64,000 nt of DNA from Setaria digitata (lineage: Eukaryota > Nematoda > Chromadorea > Rhabditida > Setariidae). The stretch spans positions 94,138-158,137 of the forward strand of contig RCAB01000112.1 of NCBI GenBank assembly GCA_003640385.1. Reading direction: 5' to 3'. The notes beneath the pieces are model-generated. The model was not told where the DNA came from. It ran no database searches and saw only the letters and a list, made by a program, of their open reading frames with translations. Below are positions 1-11,900 of this stretch, one piece after another. The translations under genes and the position numbers were made by a program. Positions within the stretch are counted from its first letter, which is position 1; the number at the start of each line of letters is the position of its first letter.

Positions 1-140
1 GTGAAAACAACCGATTTTTCAATGCTAAAACCGGATGCAGAAAGAGCAAGAATTGTTCCATAAGCCGGATTCCTACATGAGATCCTGATTGGAACTGTTT
101 TTCGTTCAGCTGAATCCCGAGATCTCCCATCAGCAACCAT
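1..140 (-). CDS. Unrecognised gene, 5'-terminal coding exon, partial at left edge
   Basis: The minus strand is open from an ATG at 140-138 to the window edge (46 codons). The peptide begins MVADGRSRDSAERKT and continues through VPIRISCRNPAYGTILALS. A splice-acceptor-like TTTCCTAG lies 15 nt (or, with the next TAG, 10 nt) upstream of the ATG, the usual arrangement for a trans-spliced nematode gene. The exon starts only about 230 bp downstream of the poly(A) signal of the PQBP1 gene on the same strand, so it could be the downstream member of an operon. I do not recognise the protein family; no domain can be called from so short a piece. It could instead be an internal exon whose upstream part I missed, but there is no room for one unless PQBP1 ends differently. 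Confidence 0.45.
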   Translation of the reverse strand, partial: MVADGRSRDSAERKTVPIRISCRNPAYGTILALSASGFSIEKSVVF

Positions 141-149
141 TTCAATTGA

Positions 150-158
150 TCTAGCCTA
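150..158 (-). promoter_or_regulatory. Candidate trans-splice acceptor of the left-edge gene
   Basis: On the minus strand a pyrimidine-rich GTTTCCTAG is followed by GCTAG, giving two AG acceptors 15 and 10 nt before the first ATG. No upstream coding exon is seen, which favours spliced-leader addition over a cis intron. This is inferred from position and motif only. Confidence 0.35.
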
Positions 159-394
159 GGAAACTATGAAAGCCGAAAATATTAATCGTGATCACCAAGA
201 ATTTAACGATAATTATTAGATTTCATTCAAAATAAAGAGACGATACCAGTAAACTTTTCATAAAGTAAATTAAAGTAAAATAAGATTTTATCAAAGATTT
301 TTTATTTCTACACCCTTCCAAAATATTTGAAATATGAATGGATAAATATACTGAAATATAACTGAATAAAAAAGACAAAATTGTAACGAAAGCC

Positions 395-400
395 TTTATT
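395..400 (-). terminator. Poly(A) signal AATAAA of the PQBP1 gene
   Basis: TTTATT on the plus strand reads AATAAA on the minus strand, about 40 nt after the PQBP1 stop codon. This gives a short 3' UTR typical of nematodes. Confidence 0.6.
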
Positions 401-439
401 CACATAAAAACAATATATAAAAAAGGACTGCTCAATAAG

Positions 440-3244
440 CTATTTTTCTCGATCTTTCTGTTGTTTTCGCAAAACGGCACCCGGCGCAGGATAAGGACGT
501 TGTTGAAACAATGGCCCGCTAGCTGTGACATCGGCACCTGTCTTGTCGTGGGCATGTAAACCGGAACTCCATGTACCACTAAAAGTATTTTCTGTAGGAA
601 ACAAATATACAAACAAAAGCTTTAAAAAATACAAATAAAATTCAATATATCTGTGACTGTAAGGTCAGAAAAATCCATCCGGTTCAACATCTTCGTTCCC
701 CGACCAGACTACTATATAGAGAAAAACCAAAAATTTTATTTTTTGTGGATTTCTGATTTTATCATTACCTCATTGCAAACACAATATGCTAAATATTATT
801 CATCTCTAAACATCATACAGTTAAAGCAAATCGGAAACAAAACGACTTGACTTTGTTTCCGCTTTGCTCTGATTAAGCTCACGTAATGGAAGCGGATCAA
901 TAGACGATACATGTGGAGCATATTAAAATCACAGAAAAAAGAACTTTTAAATTAAAAAAATATTTTCGAAAAACACATACACAGGAACATTGTCACCATA
1001 AGCAGCCGGATCCATTGGATCGATCCCTTTTCTTTTGGCACGCCCTAGAAAATACATTCAAAATTCAAAAAAAAAAAAAGAAAGAAAGTAGTTAAGTTTA
1101 AAATTCAGTGATATAATCCAAATACTTAAAGCAGTGATTTGAATAAATATATCCCTAATAAAATTATGACGTTGATGTTTTGAAGCAAATAGTATATAAG
1201 GTTTCAAACAATTAGCAGCATAAGTAGTCCTTTTTAATCTAAATTTCACTGCTTAAAATATCTTGGAATATTTAGAAAAATTATTTACCATTAACATTTA
1301 TCATAAGGCAATTGTCGAGAAGCAAGTTTCAACATCAAAAGTAATACTTTGTCCTTAATTTATCACACTAGAAGATAAAAACGAAAGTCAGAATTTGAGG
1401 ATTGCATAAGTGAATTGTGAGTTAATGATAAAATACTGAATTCCTTAAATAATTACCTCTAGAGTGAAATTAAAAGAACTTACTCAGTTTATCTCTATCA
1501 GTCAGTTCAGGCCTGCTTTCATCATCACTTTCGGAAGCCGATAAATGGTCACTGCCTTCAGAATCTGACAAAGACCCTCGTCGCTGAAAGAAAAAAAAAA
1601 GCAAATTATCTCAACAACAGAAAGCTAATTTTTATATTTTACTTTCCTTCAGCAAAGAAGAACATCTTGTCACGATAATTCTAATTTCCTCTGCAACTAT
1701 ATCTATATCTGACCTTCTTCCTCGATCTGTTTTCATCATGTCGTTTAATTATACCACCTCTGTCCTCTCTATAAACTTCGTTTCCACCATCGTTTCTCTT
1801 TCCATCTCCATCCTTTCTGCCTTCGCCAAGACCATTAGTATTTTCGCCTTTTTCAAATAATTCTGAAGAAATGACCATACTAGATTTCGAAACTTAATGC
1901 AAAAGTTCCTATATATTTCCTTACTGATTCCTATGTTTTGAAAAAATAAATCATATTAGATCGTTCCAGCTGAAATCAAATTGAACTAAATCAAATCGAA
2001 ACCTTTCGCAACTTTTGGTGCAGCATCACCAATTACAGCTAAGGGATGTCGAGGAGGAAGCCAAGAAACTTCATCCGTTCGTGGACACCAATAATAATGA
2101 CGTGTGCATCCGGGATCATAAACTTCTTTCCAGCCTATAGTGAAAATGCCTCTGAGAAATGAAGTTTTCAGTGAATTAGTCAACACATTCACAACCAAAA
2201 AACCGGTAGAAAATATTCGACCGTAACTTTCATAACCTTACCATTTGGCAGTGGATATTTTTTCAGAATTTTAGCTCGCTGATCAAGATATTTTTGTGGT
2301 AGCCTGAAAAATCGAAAATGTGTCAGCATTATAATTGAAATTTTTCCGTAAAAGATTTTCAAAGATTTCCAGCTGTGTTCAAATCTTATCGAGTAAAAAA
2401 TAAGAAATTCGACAAAGACATTTAATATAAAAAACTGGATGACTCTCGANCTAATTGAAATTTTTCCGTAAAAGATTTTCAAAGATTTCCAGCTGTGTTC
2501 AAGTCTTATCAAGTGAAAAATAAGAAATTCGACAAAGACATTTAATATAAAAAACTGGATGACTCTCGACTTCCATGTCTCTTTAAGAAGTGTTCTAGCA
2601 TTACTTGAAACAAAGCGAAATTGAAGATAACTATCAAATCGTTTCCTTTTTTTTTTATAAAAGCTTGTACGAAAAAGTCCAAACATGACCAGCTTAAGCC
2701 AAAATAACCGACAAAAACGATGCACCTGCTTTCATTTGTCCCATCCTTCCAGTGATCGTAACAAAACTGCACACAGTAATGATAAGGGTTCCATTTATTT
2801 GGACAACCTCGAGCTCCCGAAGCATTTTTTTCTGTTTTCTGACGTGTGCTATTCTGCATTGCACTAGGTGTTTCAGCATCATAATTTTCTGCGATTACTT
2901 CCTCAGCAGTATCTGCAAAATTACTAATAATCTAAGAAAAATAACAGTTTACCAGCTGCAAATAAATGAAAAATTTCATTAGTATCTTCAGATTTCAGTA
3001 CTGATACACTTTTAGAGGATCCTCATCTGTCTACAAGTGTAAAACATACCATCTACTAAAGAAAATGTTAAGAACTACTGATCTTACATATGATGAGCAA
3101 AAAAAGGAATTCATCTATAATTATGTGTCATAAACAGAAAGAATAAGTCTTGCACAGTCATCCTGACGTAATTTCAACTATCAAACCTTCGTGTATTATT
3201 CCACGTCGTTTAAGTCGGGCCAGAAGTGCAGGTGGTAAAGGCAT
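440..3244 (-). CDS. pqbp-1: Polyglutamine-binding protein 1 homologue (complete, 8 exons)
   Basis: PQBP1 is a nuclear WW-domain protein that couples transcription and pre-mRNA splicing and binds the U5 snRNP 15-kD protein. Exons (high to low): 3187-3244, 2726-2912, 2242-2303, 2003-2134, 1714-1862, 1484-1583, 981-1044, 440-578. These join in phase to 296 residues. The start is clear: [16 protein letters not shown] matches the family N-terminus and is followed by the acidic EEVIAENYD. The WW domain is at about residues 102-132 (W103, YYW 115-117, W126, then LPP). Residues 147-230 are charged and low-complexity. The C-terminus has the diagnostic [25 protein letters not shown] and YPAPGAVLR; the last is the U5-15kD-binding motif of the family. 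A Cys/His cluster (C56, H64, C66, C70, H73) lies before the WW domain. Intron 2 contains an assembly join (N at 2450). Identification is very secure; exon ends are hand-drawn. Confidence 0.93.
2334..2569. repeat. Duplicated intron segment around N at 2450 (assembly join)
   Basis: About 113 bp before the N (AATTGAAATTTTTCCG to ATGACTCTCGA) recur after it with four mismatches, in the second PQBP1 intron. The long minus-strand reading frame across this region exists only because of the join. Confidence 0.88.
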
Positions 3245-3261
3245 CACAGTAATGAACAGTA

Positions 3262-3276
3262 GCAGCTACGCTGAAT
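3262..3276 (-). promoter_or_regulatory. Candidate trans-splice acceptor of PQBP1 gene
   Basis: TTATTCAG on the minus strand ends at about 3271, 26 nt before the ATG at 3244. No coding exon was found upstream, so this is a good candidate spliced-leader acceptor or the end of a 5' UTR intron. Confidence 0.4.
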
Positions 3277-4745
3277 AATCCGTTGTCCTGTTTTAAGGAG
3301 TCAGATATATGCCGGTGCTCAAGAAGCAACAAAATGATGCGACTACTCAAACGTACACTCACAGATCATAGACGGAAAACTGAACAACGAAATCAGGTCA
3401 TTCACACCTCTAAAAACTAAAAGGCTAGCCGTAAAATACCGAGGCTTCTTCCTAATTCAGTATGAAGCTCTCGGTTTCCGCCGACTTGGTAGTATGTTTG
3501 GAGTGAAAGGTCAGGAGGTACCTACTACTCTACATTTGTAGGCTGTAGTTCAGGAAGCAAATGTGTGGACGTGAATGACTTTATATGATAATGGAAAATG
3601 CTCAACCAGTAATAGGTTGAGCAATTTGTATTCAAAGTTTCTGAAACATCAACGAATCCTTTAGCCCAGAAGCTACGTCAGACTTCATTCCGGTTCACGT
3701 ACTTGCAGTTCCATGAATTTCTCGTCTCATTCTTATATGATTAAATCATTCTACAGCCCATATTGTTCCCATTATTTCTATCATGATCTTAGACTGTTTT
3801 CACAGCTCTTCAATTTGATATTAAATTCCTAGCACACTTTTGTCCTATTTACAACGAATTAACCTCAGGCTCAGTCTTATAATTTTACTTCAGTACTTTC
3901 ATAGTTTATTATCTTTGATCTATTATTTGCACAATAATTTAGGATAATCTTTTTTGTTTTATGTTATTTTGCGTGCTTCGATATTGTCGTTGTGTTTGTA
4001 CCGAGAAAAATTTGCAATCCAGCAAATTATTTCAGATTGTTTATTCTGAACTAAGTGAGGAAGTAAAGATCCGATATTTTGGTGTAAGAAGTATTTTTGC
4101 CTAGTTGTTGTTGTGGAACGGTATTGGAAATCAAGAAATACTTTAAAGGAAGATGTTTAGTATGTTAATTGAATGAGCTTCTGTTTCTTTTCGAAGAATT
4201 TATTCCCCTTCTTTCTTCACTCCCGTCTCATCTCTTTTCTTTTCAGATTTTTAGTTCAGACTTTTAAACATTAGCACTTCCTCTGTTAAATTTTCAAAAA
4301 TAACAAAGATGATGAATTGTTTCGAGAAGTTAAAATAATTGCTAATATTTACTGACTTCTGAAATTCCAGCAATTATTTACTGAAAATTTAATATAAAAT
4401 GATACACTTTATAAAGAACATCATTTATCAAAGTAATTCATTTTCAAAAAATGTTCGCATCAGCGTATTTCTTGAACTTGACTCAGAAATGTGTATAATC
4501 CTATTTCAAGATATTTTCTTATTAACAGCATATTTAATTACAGAAGAATGGGACTGCAGTACATGAAGATCAAATTCATTATACATCTTACATCGAAGGA
4601 AACGCTGTTCCATTTAAAATATTCGATTCCTCTGAAACATGTATAAAAATTAAAATTTTTGGTTTACCAGCCAGGAATTTAGTTGATTCATTTTGCTGCT
4701 AATTAGCTTTACAAAGAAAAAAAAACAGTGTAGTTGAAGGGAGCT
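3277..4745. other. Intergenic region between the orphan gene and PQBP1
   Basis: About 1.5 kb without a supportable exon on either strand. The part at 3420-3580 is less AT-rich than its surroundings and contains an imperfect hairpin (3438-3475). The rest is ordinary AT-rich sequence with TTTATT elements around 4198 that could end the orphan gene's transcript. It presumably holds the 3' UTR of that gene and any PQBP1 promoter. Confidence 0.5.
3438..3475. repeat. Imperfect inverted repeat (hairpin)
   Basis: ACCGAGGCTTC (3438-3448) and GAAGC-T-CTCGGT (3464-3475) pair over 11 bp with one bulged T, leaving a 15-nt loop. It lies about 190 bp upstream of the PQBP1 start. Its function is unknown. Confidence 0.5.
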
Positions 4746-6429
4746 TCATTTCATGCTTCGATATGACGAGCTGTACTAAAAGGTAATGAGCTTTGAATCT
4801 ATGACTAGAATTTAAAATATTTTATGGTATGAAAGATCGAAAAATCTAAAAACAAGCTATTCTTACCATCTGATAAAAGATAAGAACTGTGAAGATGATA
4901 AAAAAAGAAGAGTAGAAGCCAGAAGAAAAAGCACTGCTGAGACTTTCTGAATTTGCTGAATCTTGAGAGCTGATCCCTTCAGCAATAATGAATCCCTCTC
5001 TGATGTTATCTTCATCCTGAAAAGGTATTATCGGTTTGTGGATCTTTTTTTTGTGGAACCCACCTAGCCTATAAGCTTTACACAGAAAATTTGTGGTGCT
5101 GGAGTTTTTTCAAAAACTTTGAACAGCTAAAAGTTTTCTTATCAGAATTGTATTCCAGCGTTAACTGTGACAATGAGCTGAATCCGGAATAAGAAAAGAG
5201 AGATGCCTCTGATTCACGGGTTTCATCTTCCAAAATATCAATTGCACCTAAAACTACACCTTATGATTCAGTAAAATAATTTAATTACTGCAAGATTCTT
5301 GTGGTGTTCAGAAATGGTCAATTAGTTTGACTCATTGTTTAAATTGTTTTTAAATTTCTTTCTCTTCAGTTTTCCTTCTGATGAATTTCCTTGATGAGAA
5401 AGTTTTTCGCTAAGCAACCGTCATACCCATCCAATTTTGCTACCGTTTCAGTAATTAATGAAAACTGACCAAGAGGATCATTCATTCTCATGAAACATTC
5501 CCAGTCATTAATTGATTCTGAGATGTCCCATTCCCGGTCCTTACCGGCAATTCGTTCAATGCCACTTTCCAGGAGCTTACTATCATACCACTTTTGAATA
5601 GCTTCCAGTTTCATCAACGATTCATTTGAGGTCGTTAAAGACTTCAGGTTCGACCTTTCATCAGTGCTTATCTGTAACTGCCAAACTGATTCTGCCTTCT
5701 GCATGACCTTTTGAAATTTCCAAGTTCTTTAAATTTCAAATCCTACCGCATATTTCAATCGTTATTTATCAAATTTCAATTGCAGTTTCGTTAATGATTC
5801 ACTCTAAGTTATCAAGAAGTCTTGATTGCATGCCTACGCTATTTTTAAATTTTCAAAAAAAGTCGAGAATAGAATGAGCTGCAGACTAGTGAAGATCTTC
5901 CTGAAGGTAACATCTCATTTCCGTTCTGGTCTATAAGGTTCGTTTCTTCGTGCGGAAGAGACTTGAGATCATTCCAACTCAGTCCGAACTGTTGACAATC
6001 AATTGAGTCATTAGTCATTTCTGGTGAAGCTACAAAAAAACATTAAATGCCTAAATTTCGAGCAAAAAATTCACTTTTCCAATTAGAAGAATTGAAATTT
6101 TAATAATTTTTATACCTGTGCCTGACTTTTTTGTTTCCAATAAATTTAAGGGCAAGTTTTCTAATCCAACATAGATTTATGCTTCTTCTAATTGGTAAAA
6201 TTAGCTTTCAGTAAATGGAATTTCTGTAAAGAAATAATCCCATGAGTAAAAGTTGAAAAGTTTAATTTACAGGTAGATGTAATTAAGGATTCGGTGGAAT
6301 GCTGAAGTGTTTTCCATTTTTTATCTTCTGTTGGAATCTCGACAAACATCTTCTCAGCTTCACATCTTAGTATTAATGTGTCCACTTCCAACATTTTATC
6401 ACAGTAATCACAGATTACTACTTCGCTCT
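4746..6429 (-). CDS. Unrecognised gene: predicted tail-anchored membrane protein (6 exons)
   Basis: Exons (high to low): 6271-6429, 5887-6029, 5419-5698, 5084-5247, 4867-5016, 4746-4775. They join in phase to a protein of 296 residues if the ATG at 6394-6392 is used. The soluble part is acidic and mostly helix-prone. Tryptophans occur in KWYDSK, REWDIS and INDWECF in exon 3, reminiscent of spectrin-like helices, but I cannot assign a domain. Near the C-terminus a single hydrophobic stretch (about residues 271-287, YSSFFIIFTVLIFY) is followed by only nine residues (YSSSYRSMK) and the stop, the topology of a tail-anchored protein. A KASH-type nuclear-envelope protein was considered, but the lumenal tail is too short and lacks the PPPX end. 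Evidence for a real gene is phase-compatible exons with good splice sites. The exon 2 donor (CTA|GTCTGC) is weak, and upstream exons may exist. Confidence 0.6.
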
Positions 6430-7884
6430 CTGAATGCAATCATTGAAATAGACAAATTATGCTTTAGTTTCCTATTGAAAATCGCTTGATAATAATGATA
6501 ATAATAGTGATAGTTAATAATTAATAATAATAATAAAACAGTAATAATAGCAATAACAATATTAATAAATAATGACGACACTAGTACTAATAATTGGATT
6601 TATAATAAATATAAATACAGTGACAGTGGCATCTATTGAAGTAAACTCAGAGACATATATTCTCGAAAACCGGTAAAGTGGGGAAGCATTCCAAAACAGT
6701 CAATTAATTAAAAGCGAACTACTGTTGAGGTGATGAGTGGATATTTCGATAGACGTGAGATGATGAATCGGCGCGTCAGTTCAAAGGTGTCTTTTCAGAA
6801 GAAACTGGAAATCTCCGCTCTCCTTCCTCCAGTAATAATACACTACCCTTCAATATAACTTACTTTTCACTACTGTTTCACTTAAGGGACTTCTTTGACT
6901 CATAATTAATGCGTAGTTTACACTTGTAGAATTCTAAAAAGCTATGATTTACAATATTTCCAAATAAATGCAACCCAAAATATGTCACTCATTTGTTTTC
7001 ATCTAAATTGTTTTTAAAGAAACCTTCCAAAAGTGTCATTAATTTTTACAATTAGTTATTATTGTAGCAAGTGCAGTTCTTTTTTTGATTGAAATGCAAA
7101 CATTCTGGATGAATTTTTCTTGGGAAATTTATTAAAATTTCTGAAATTGAATAGATTACATATTTTCAATGGAGCATTATAATTCTACGGATCTGACAAA
7201 TTTAAGAGTAAAAGTTGACATTATGAACTGAAACGTTTTGTTAATTTTCCAGCAACAATTCATAAGATATTCGGAAAAAATACAAATAACATCAGGTAAC
7301 TAAAAGAAATTATGCAAAAATTGAATTTCTCATCACCAACCGTCTCGTCCCTCTTCACACTTAACAAATGCTTTTACCATGGCTATCTCTTGATATTATC
7401 TTTATCAGTTGGTGATAGAAATTGACCTAATAGTATCACTAGGCTTAACTACATTACACATAGTCATACTTTATAGATCCAATTCAATAAATAAGTTAGT
7501 TTCTATCAGCTAAGAAACTAATGATTTACTAATACCTAAACTACGAGACAAAGACAGAATGAAAGTCAAGAGATATCCACAACCAGACCAAGGTATTCAT
7601 GATCATCCTTGATTGGTCATATTTTCTCAATGCTCTCTCTTATTACTAGAAAATTCTTTATCTTCATCATTCCAATTAAAATAATTCCCAGTCTAAAATT
7701 ATTAAATTAATTTGAAACTACGGCAAGTTTTTCTAATTTACATATAACTGAATGGTGTATTGGGCGAACGAATTGAACAAGTGTTGTAATGGTAATAATG
7801 TCCTTAAAAGATTAGAATAAATTTCAATTAAAAAAAAGTAAAATTTCAAATAATTGAATTTCTGTTCCTCAAACAGATATGATT
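6430..7884. other. Intergenic region between mks-5 and the orphan gene
   Basis: About 1.45 kb with no supportable exon on either strand. It contains an AAT-rich simple repeat near 6487-6570 next to the orphan gene's 5' end. It should hold the mks-5 3' UTR and the orphan gene's promoter or trans-splice region. Confidence 0.5.
6487..6570. repeat. AAT/ATA-rich simple repeat
   Basis: Interrupted runs of ATAATA and TAATAA directly upstream of the first exon of the orphan gene. Confidence 0.7.
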
Positions 7885-8937
7885 TCATTCGATTTCTAAA
7901 ACTCTCCTGTCATCTTCAAGTCGTTCTAGCAGTTCTTTGCTGTACGATACACTTACGTCAATGCTTGCAACTTCAATATTATTCACGTCAACAACTGAAA
8001 GAGTGAATTATTCAAGTAAAAAGACGCGAGAGGTTTCAGAATTGTTACATTTTTAAGCAATTCATTTCTTGAAATAATCTTTGAGTGATAAGATTTAGAA
8101 GGAAATAGCATGTATTAAAATTTCTGCAATTTCAACAAAACAAAAAGGAATTCTAATGACCAGATAATTATAAAATAAAAATCCATTCATAATATGGCTT
8201 ATTATCAGTAAATTTTGACTACAGTTAACAATATTTTTCACACAGTCATTTGTAATTTTTATTATACCTTAATTCTCGAGATTTTTCTCTCCTTAATTAC
8301 CGTTTTAGACTTTTGTGCTTTTGTATTGCTAAAATTTGGCAAAATTGACTACTGGATTTTTATAAACTTACATCGCATTAACTGCTTTTTTGCATTATAT
8401 TTTGCGCCTAATTCGACGTACGCCACTCCGAGGTCATCACTTGATTTCAAATTATCGCCAGTACTTACCAGATTCATTTCCATTCTAAACAAGCATAATG
8501 AAATAGAATCCATTCCTGTTTATTACCTAAAAGTATGCAAACTCAATCAGTACCTATTTCCGCGTTCGATCCATTGCTGTAGCAAGTGACACTGCCGACT
8601 GTTTAATGTATAAGCTGCAATAAATTTCTTTTTTATCAGTGAAATTATCAAACTGATAAGCTGTTGTGATGGCGAAGAGCAGAGGCACTGATGAATGTTC
8701 AACGGATGCGGGAATTTTCCTACCTTTTCGGAAATTAAAATCTGTTGATTTCCGTGTATCACGTGGAAGAACCAATGATTCGCCAGATGCTTCGCATTCA
8801 TCTGATGGGAAATCTAAAAATTTCCATTCGATACAAACTGATTGACCATCATATGCGGGATCGATCAAAGGTGAAAGTTCATGAAGTCGAAGGCTTCCAA
8901 CGACTAATTCCGCATTGTAAGCATCACTTGGTGCAAG
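7885..8937 (-). other. mks-5: MKS-5 C-terminal RPGR-interacting C2 domain (exons 22-24)
   Basis: The three last exons encode [53 protein letters not shown] and [15 protein letters not shown]. The order and spacing are those of the C-terminal C2 (RID) of RPGRIP1/RPGRIP1L. In that family the domain binds RPGR or NPHP proteins. The donor ending exon 22 is ambiguous (8591, or an upstream CA|GTTTGA), which changes about 23 residues. Confidence 0.75.
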
Positions 8938-11900
8938 CTAAATATTGATTTTAAGATCTAATTGAACTCTAGTCATTGAAAAAACTAATGAAATAGATTG
9001 AAAAAGAATGAAAGTAATGACATAAATCCAGAAAAGAATGGAAGGATTAATTATATAAATTCAAAAAGGAAGGATTGAAAATAAAAATTTAAATATAAAT
9101 ATAGGTAATGCTAAAAAATTCTTGCAAACAACAAACAAATTTCAATATTAGTCAAATTATTGTTTCTAACTTCCTAATATATTCTTCACTAAATAACTCA
9201 TCTATGTTGGAGGAACTTTTCAAAAAATAATATTTAATATTGTTTAGAAAGTATATCGCAGAATATTTGAGTAAAGCAATAAAGCCAGTTTAATTACTGA
9301 TAATAACTAAGTGATAATTAAATTGCTCTTATTTTTACCTCATCGTTACTGCTATCGTTAGTAAAATGAAATCTATCACTCGATTTCTGGTAATCAGCAC
9401 TAATTAATGGAAGATCCTCCTCAACAATTTGTCCATCATCAACTGTCCAGCTACTCATTGTTTCATCGATGCTACTTGTACTTGCTAAAAGTTGCTTAGA
9501 TTATATCAGGCAGTTATCCTTTAAATGACTGAAATTAAACCCATAAAAATCTTAAAATAGAAATAATTAATTTACGTGAAAATAACTGCTGAATGGGATC
9601 TGCAAATTCTACTGCAAGTGGAATTTTACGGCTTTTCTGCAGCAATATTGACGATTTAGGTTGTTGTTTCATTTCATCCTGAAATTTGTCCTGAATTTCT
9701 GTGTTGCTAAAAATGGACAGTTTACTTCTGAATTCAACAGAATTAAAGTTCACTCCAACAAACACTGCCATGGAAGTTAAACAAGATAACGGTAAGAATA
9801 TCCAAATTAAATTAAAACAAAATTACCTTATGAAACTTCATTCAGATTTCTCTATGTTTGAAAAGAAAAATTAGTTAATGATAATTACTGTGATATGCTA
9901 AACATAACCAACTTAAGTGATACATTGTNGAATATCCAAATTAAATTAAAACAAAATTACCTTTTGAAACTTCATTCAGATTCCTCTATGTTTGAAAAGA
10001 AAAATTAATTAATGATAATTACTGTGATATGCTAAACATAACCAACTTAAGTGATACATTGTAAACTGCTATAAATTATTTCCAGCATATATTATATTTG
10101 CTTTTCCCAAAAAAAAATGACCAATATACAGCATAGGCTACTTTGCTTTCAGTAACTTAGTAACTTATCAGTAAAATTAATTAGGTGTTGCTCAAACTTG
10201 AAAATGCAAAAGAATGATAGTGATATCAGTTCATTCTGATAAACGACTGTATTGTTAATTTCAATTACTAACTATCAGAGTCAGAATTAGAATCTGCTTA
10301 AAGTTTTGACAAAGTTTACTTTTTTCAATTCGAAGAATAATTAACAAAAATTAATAAGACTAACAACTGAATTCTTCATGAGAAACGCGTTTCACGCCTA
10401 GAAGTTACAGTACGTGTTTCCAGCGTGCAAAATCAACCCACACTATTATGAATTTGTTAAAAGCCAAGACAGAAAATGTACCGTATGAATGGATTGATGT
10501 TTTAAATCGCTGTACTTTTCATTATTATAACCTTCCACATCGTCGTCAATATCAGAAGCTTTTGGCTTAACCTTCTCAACATTGTCCTTCGAATCGGACT
10601 GAGATTGGGAGCTTCTGGAATGAGAATATTCACTTGAAACAATGAAGCACGCTGACGAGGGCTTCTTTGCTTCTTCACTGCGAACAAGAGAATCTATGTG
10701 AAGAAAGTTCATATTCGAAAAATTATCGTCTCTAATTTTAAATTAAACGAAGTTTCGCCAGCAACGCACTTTAACAACAACTCATTTTCTGATTCAGTCC
10801 TGTGAAAATTCCGTAATGATTCTGCCATTTCACAGCTTTCTTCAGCTACACCTCCATCAATAGCTTTAAAGTTATTTGCTAAATCACACCAATCATCAGT
10901 CATTGACTTTGCCGCACTAATCACGTCAATATTTTCAGTAGCATTTTTCTGAAAATGATTGAGAAATAATTTTGGCAATTTATTTTGGGAATGAAATTTA
11001 AATAAGACATAGTGAAAACAAGTGAAATTGAATTTTGGATAGGAAATTTACTTAGTAGTGATTTTAAAAAGTCAAATTTTATAGTATTAACACATATTTG
11101 TAACAAAACTTCTTAATACTTTAATATTTTCTAATTGCTGTTCAGGAGGATAGTAAGGAAATTTCCACCGTAATGAAACATCAATTGAAGCTTCTGTTGG
11201 TGTATCATTTAACTGCAAATAATGGCAATTTTTTAAAAATTTGAAAGAAAAATTTTTTTTCCAAAAAAAGTATTTGATTAGAAAACAAATTTCTAAAACG
11301 TCCAAGTTAATTTGATAAATGTAAACGATGAATTCTTAAACAAATACTTACTGATGAAATAGGAAACGTTCCTGAAATGTCGTTATTGTGGACAAGAGGA
11401 TAAAGGGCGATGTTAACATAACCAAGCTGATGATATCCTTTATCAGAACTTGGCTGCTCTTCCAATACAGTTACTGTCAAATGCTAAAATGAAAAATTTA
11501 ATTTAAAGGAGCGAAAACAAATAATTCATTTCAATACCACCCACAAATGAATGAAGAACAGCTAAGTATGATGACGAATAAAATTTAATAACTGCAAGAA
11601 TTTACTCAATTGTATAAATTTTATTTTTAAACAGATTCTTCTGTAACTTTCAACAAATTTACTGCACAACAAGCATATGAAATTTATCAGCTTTCATGTA
11701 AAGAAAAATTCTCGTGTTTTAAATTTTCATCTAAAATTCTTACGGAAGAGCGTAAAAAATTGTATAGCTCAATTCCTGTTGGCAAAAGCCATGATTTTAC
11801 GGAATTGTATTCCGGATTGGCATTATTCAGCACTGATTCACTCCGCCATACATCACAATCATATAGTTCATAAGAAATAAACGTTGTTGGAGTATAGTTA

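Noticed and set aside
2189..2725. Long minus-strand frame through PQBP1 introns
   Set aside because: Only about 20 codons are a real exon (2242-2303). The rest is intron kept open by the duplicated segment around the N at 2450.
3490..3560. let-7-like stretch (GTAGTAGGT on the minus strand)
   Set aside because: The let-7 seed GAGGTAG is absent and no proper precursor hairpin surrounds it.
4746..5016. KASH domain at the end of the orphan protein
   Set aside because: Only nine residues follow the membrane segment and they lack the terminal PPPX motif.
8215..8589. Plus-strand frame of 124 codons
   Set aside because: It is antisense to the last mks-5 exons and resembles no family.
11677..11880. 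Plus-strand frame of 67 codons
   Set aside because: Antisense to the mks-5 second C2 exon (11744-11901), which has clear family motifs.
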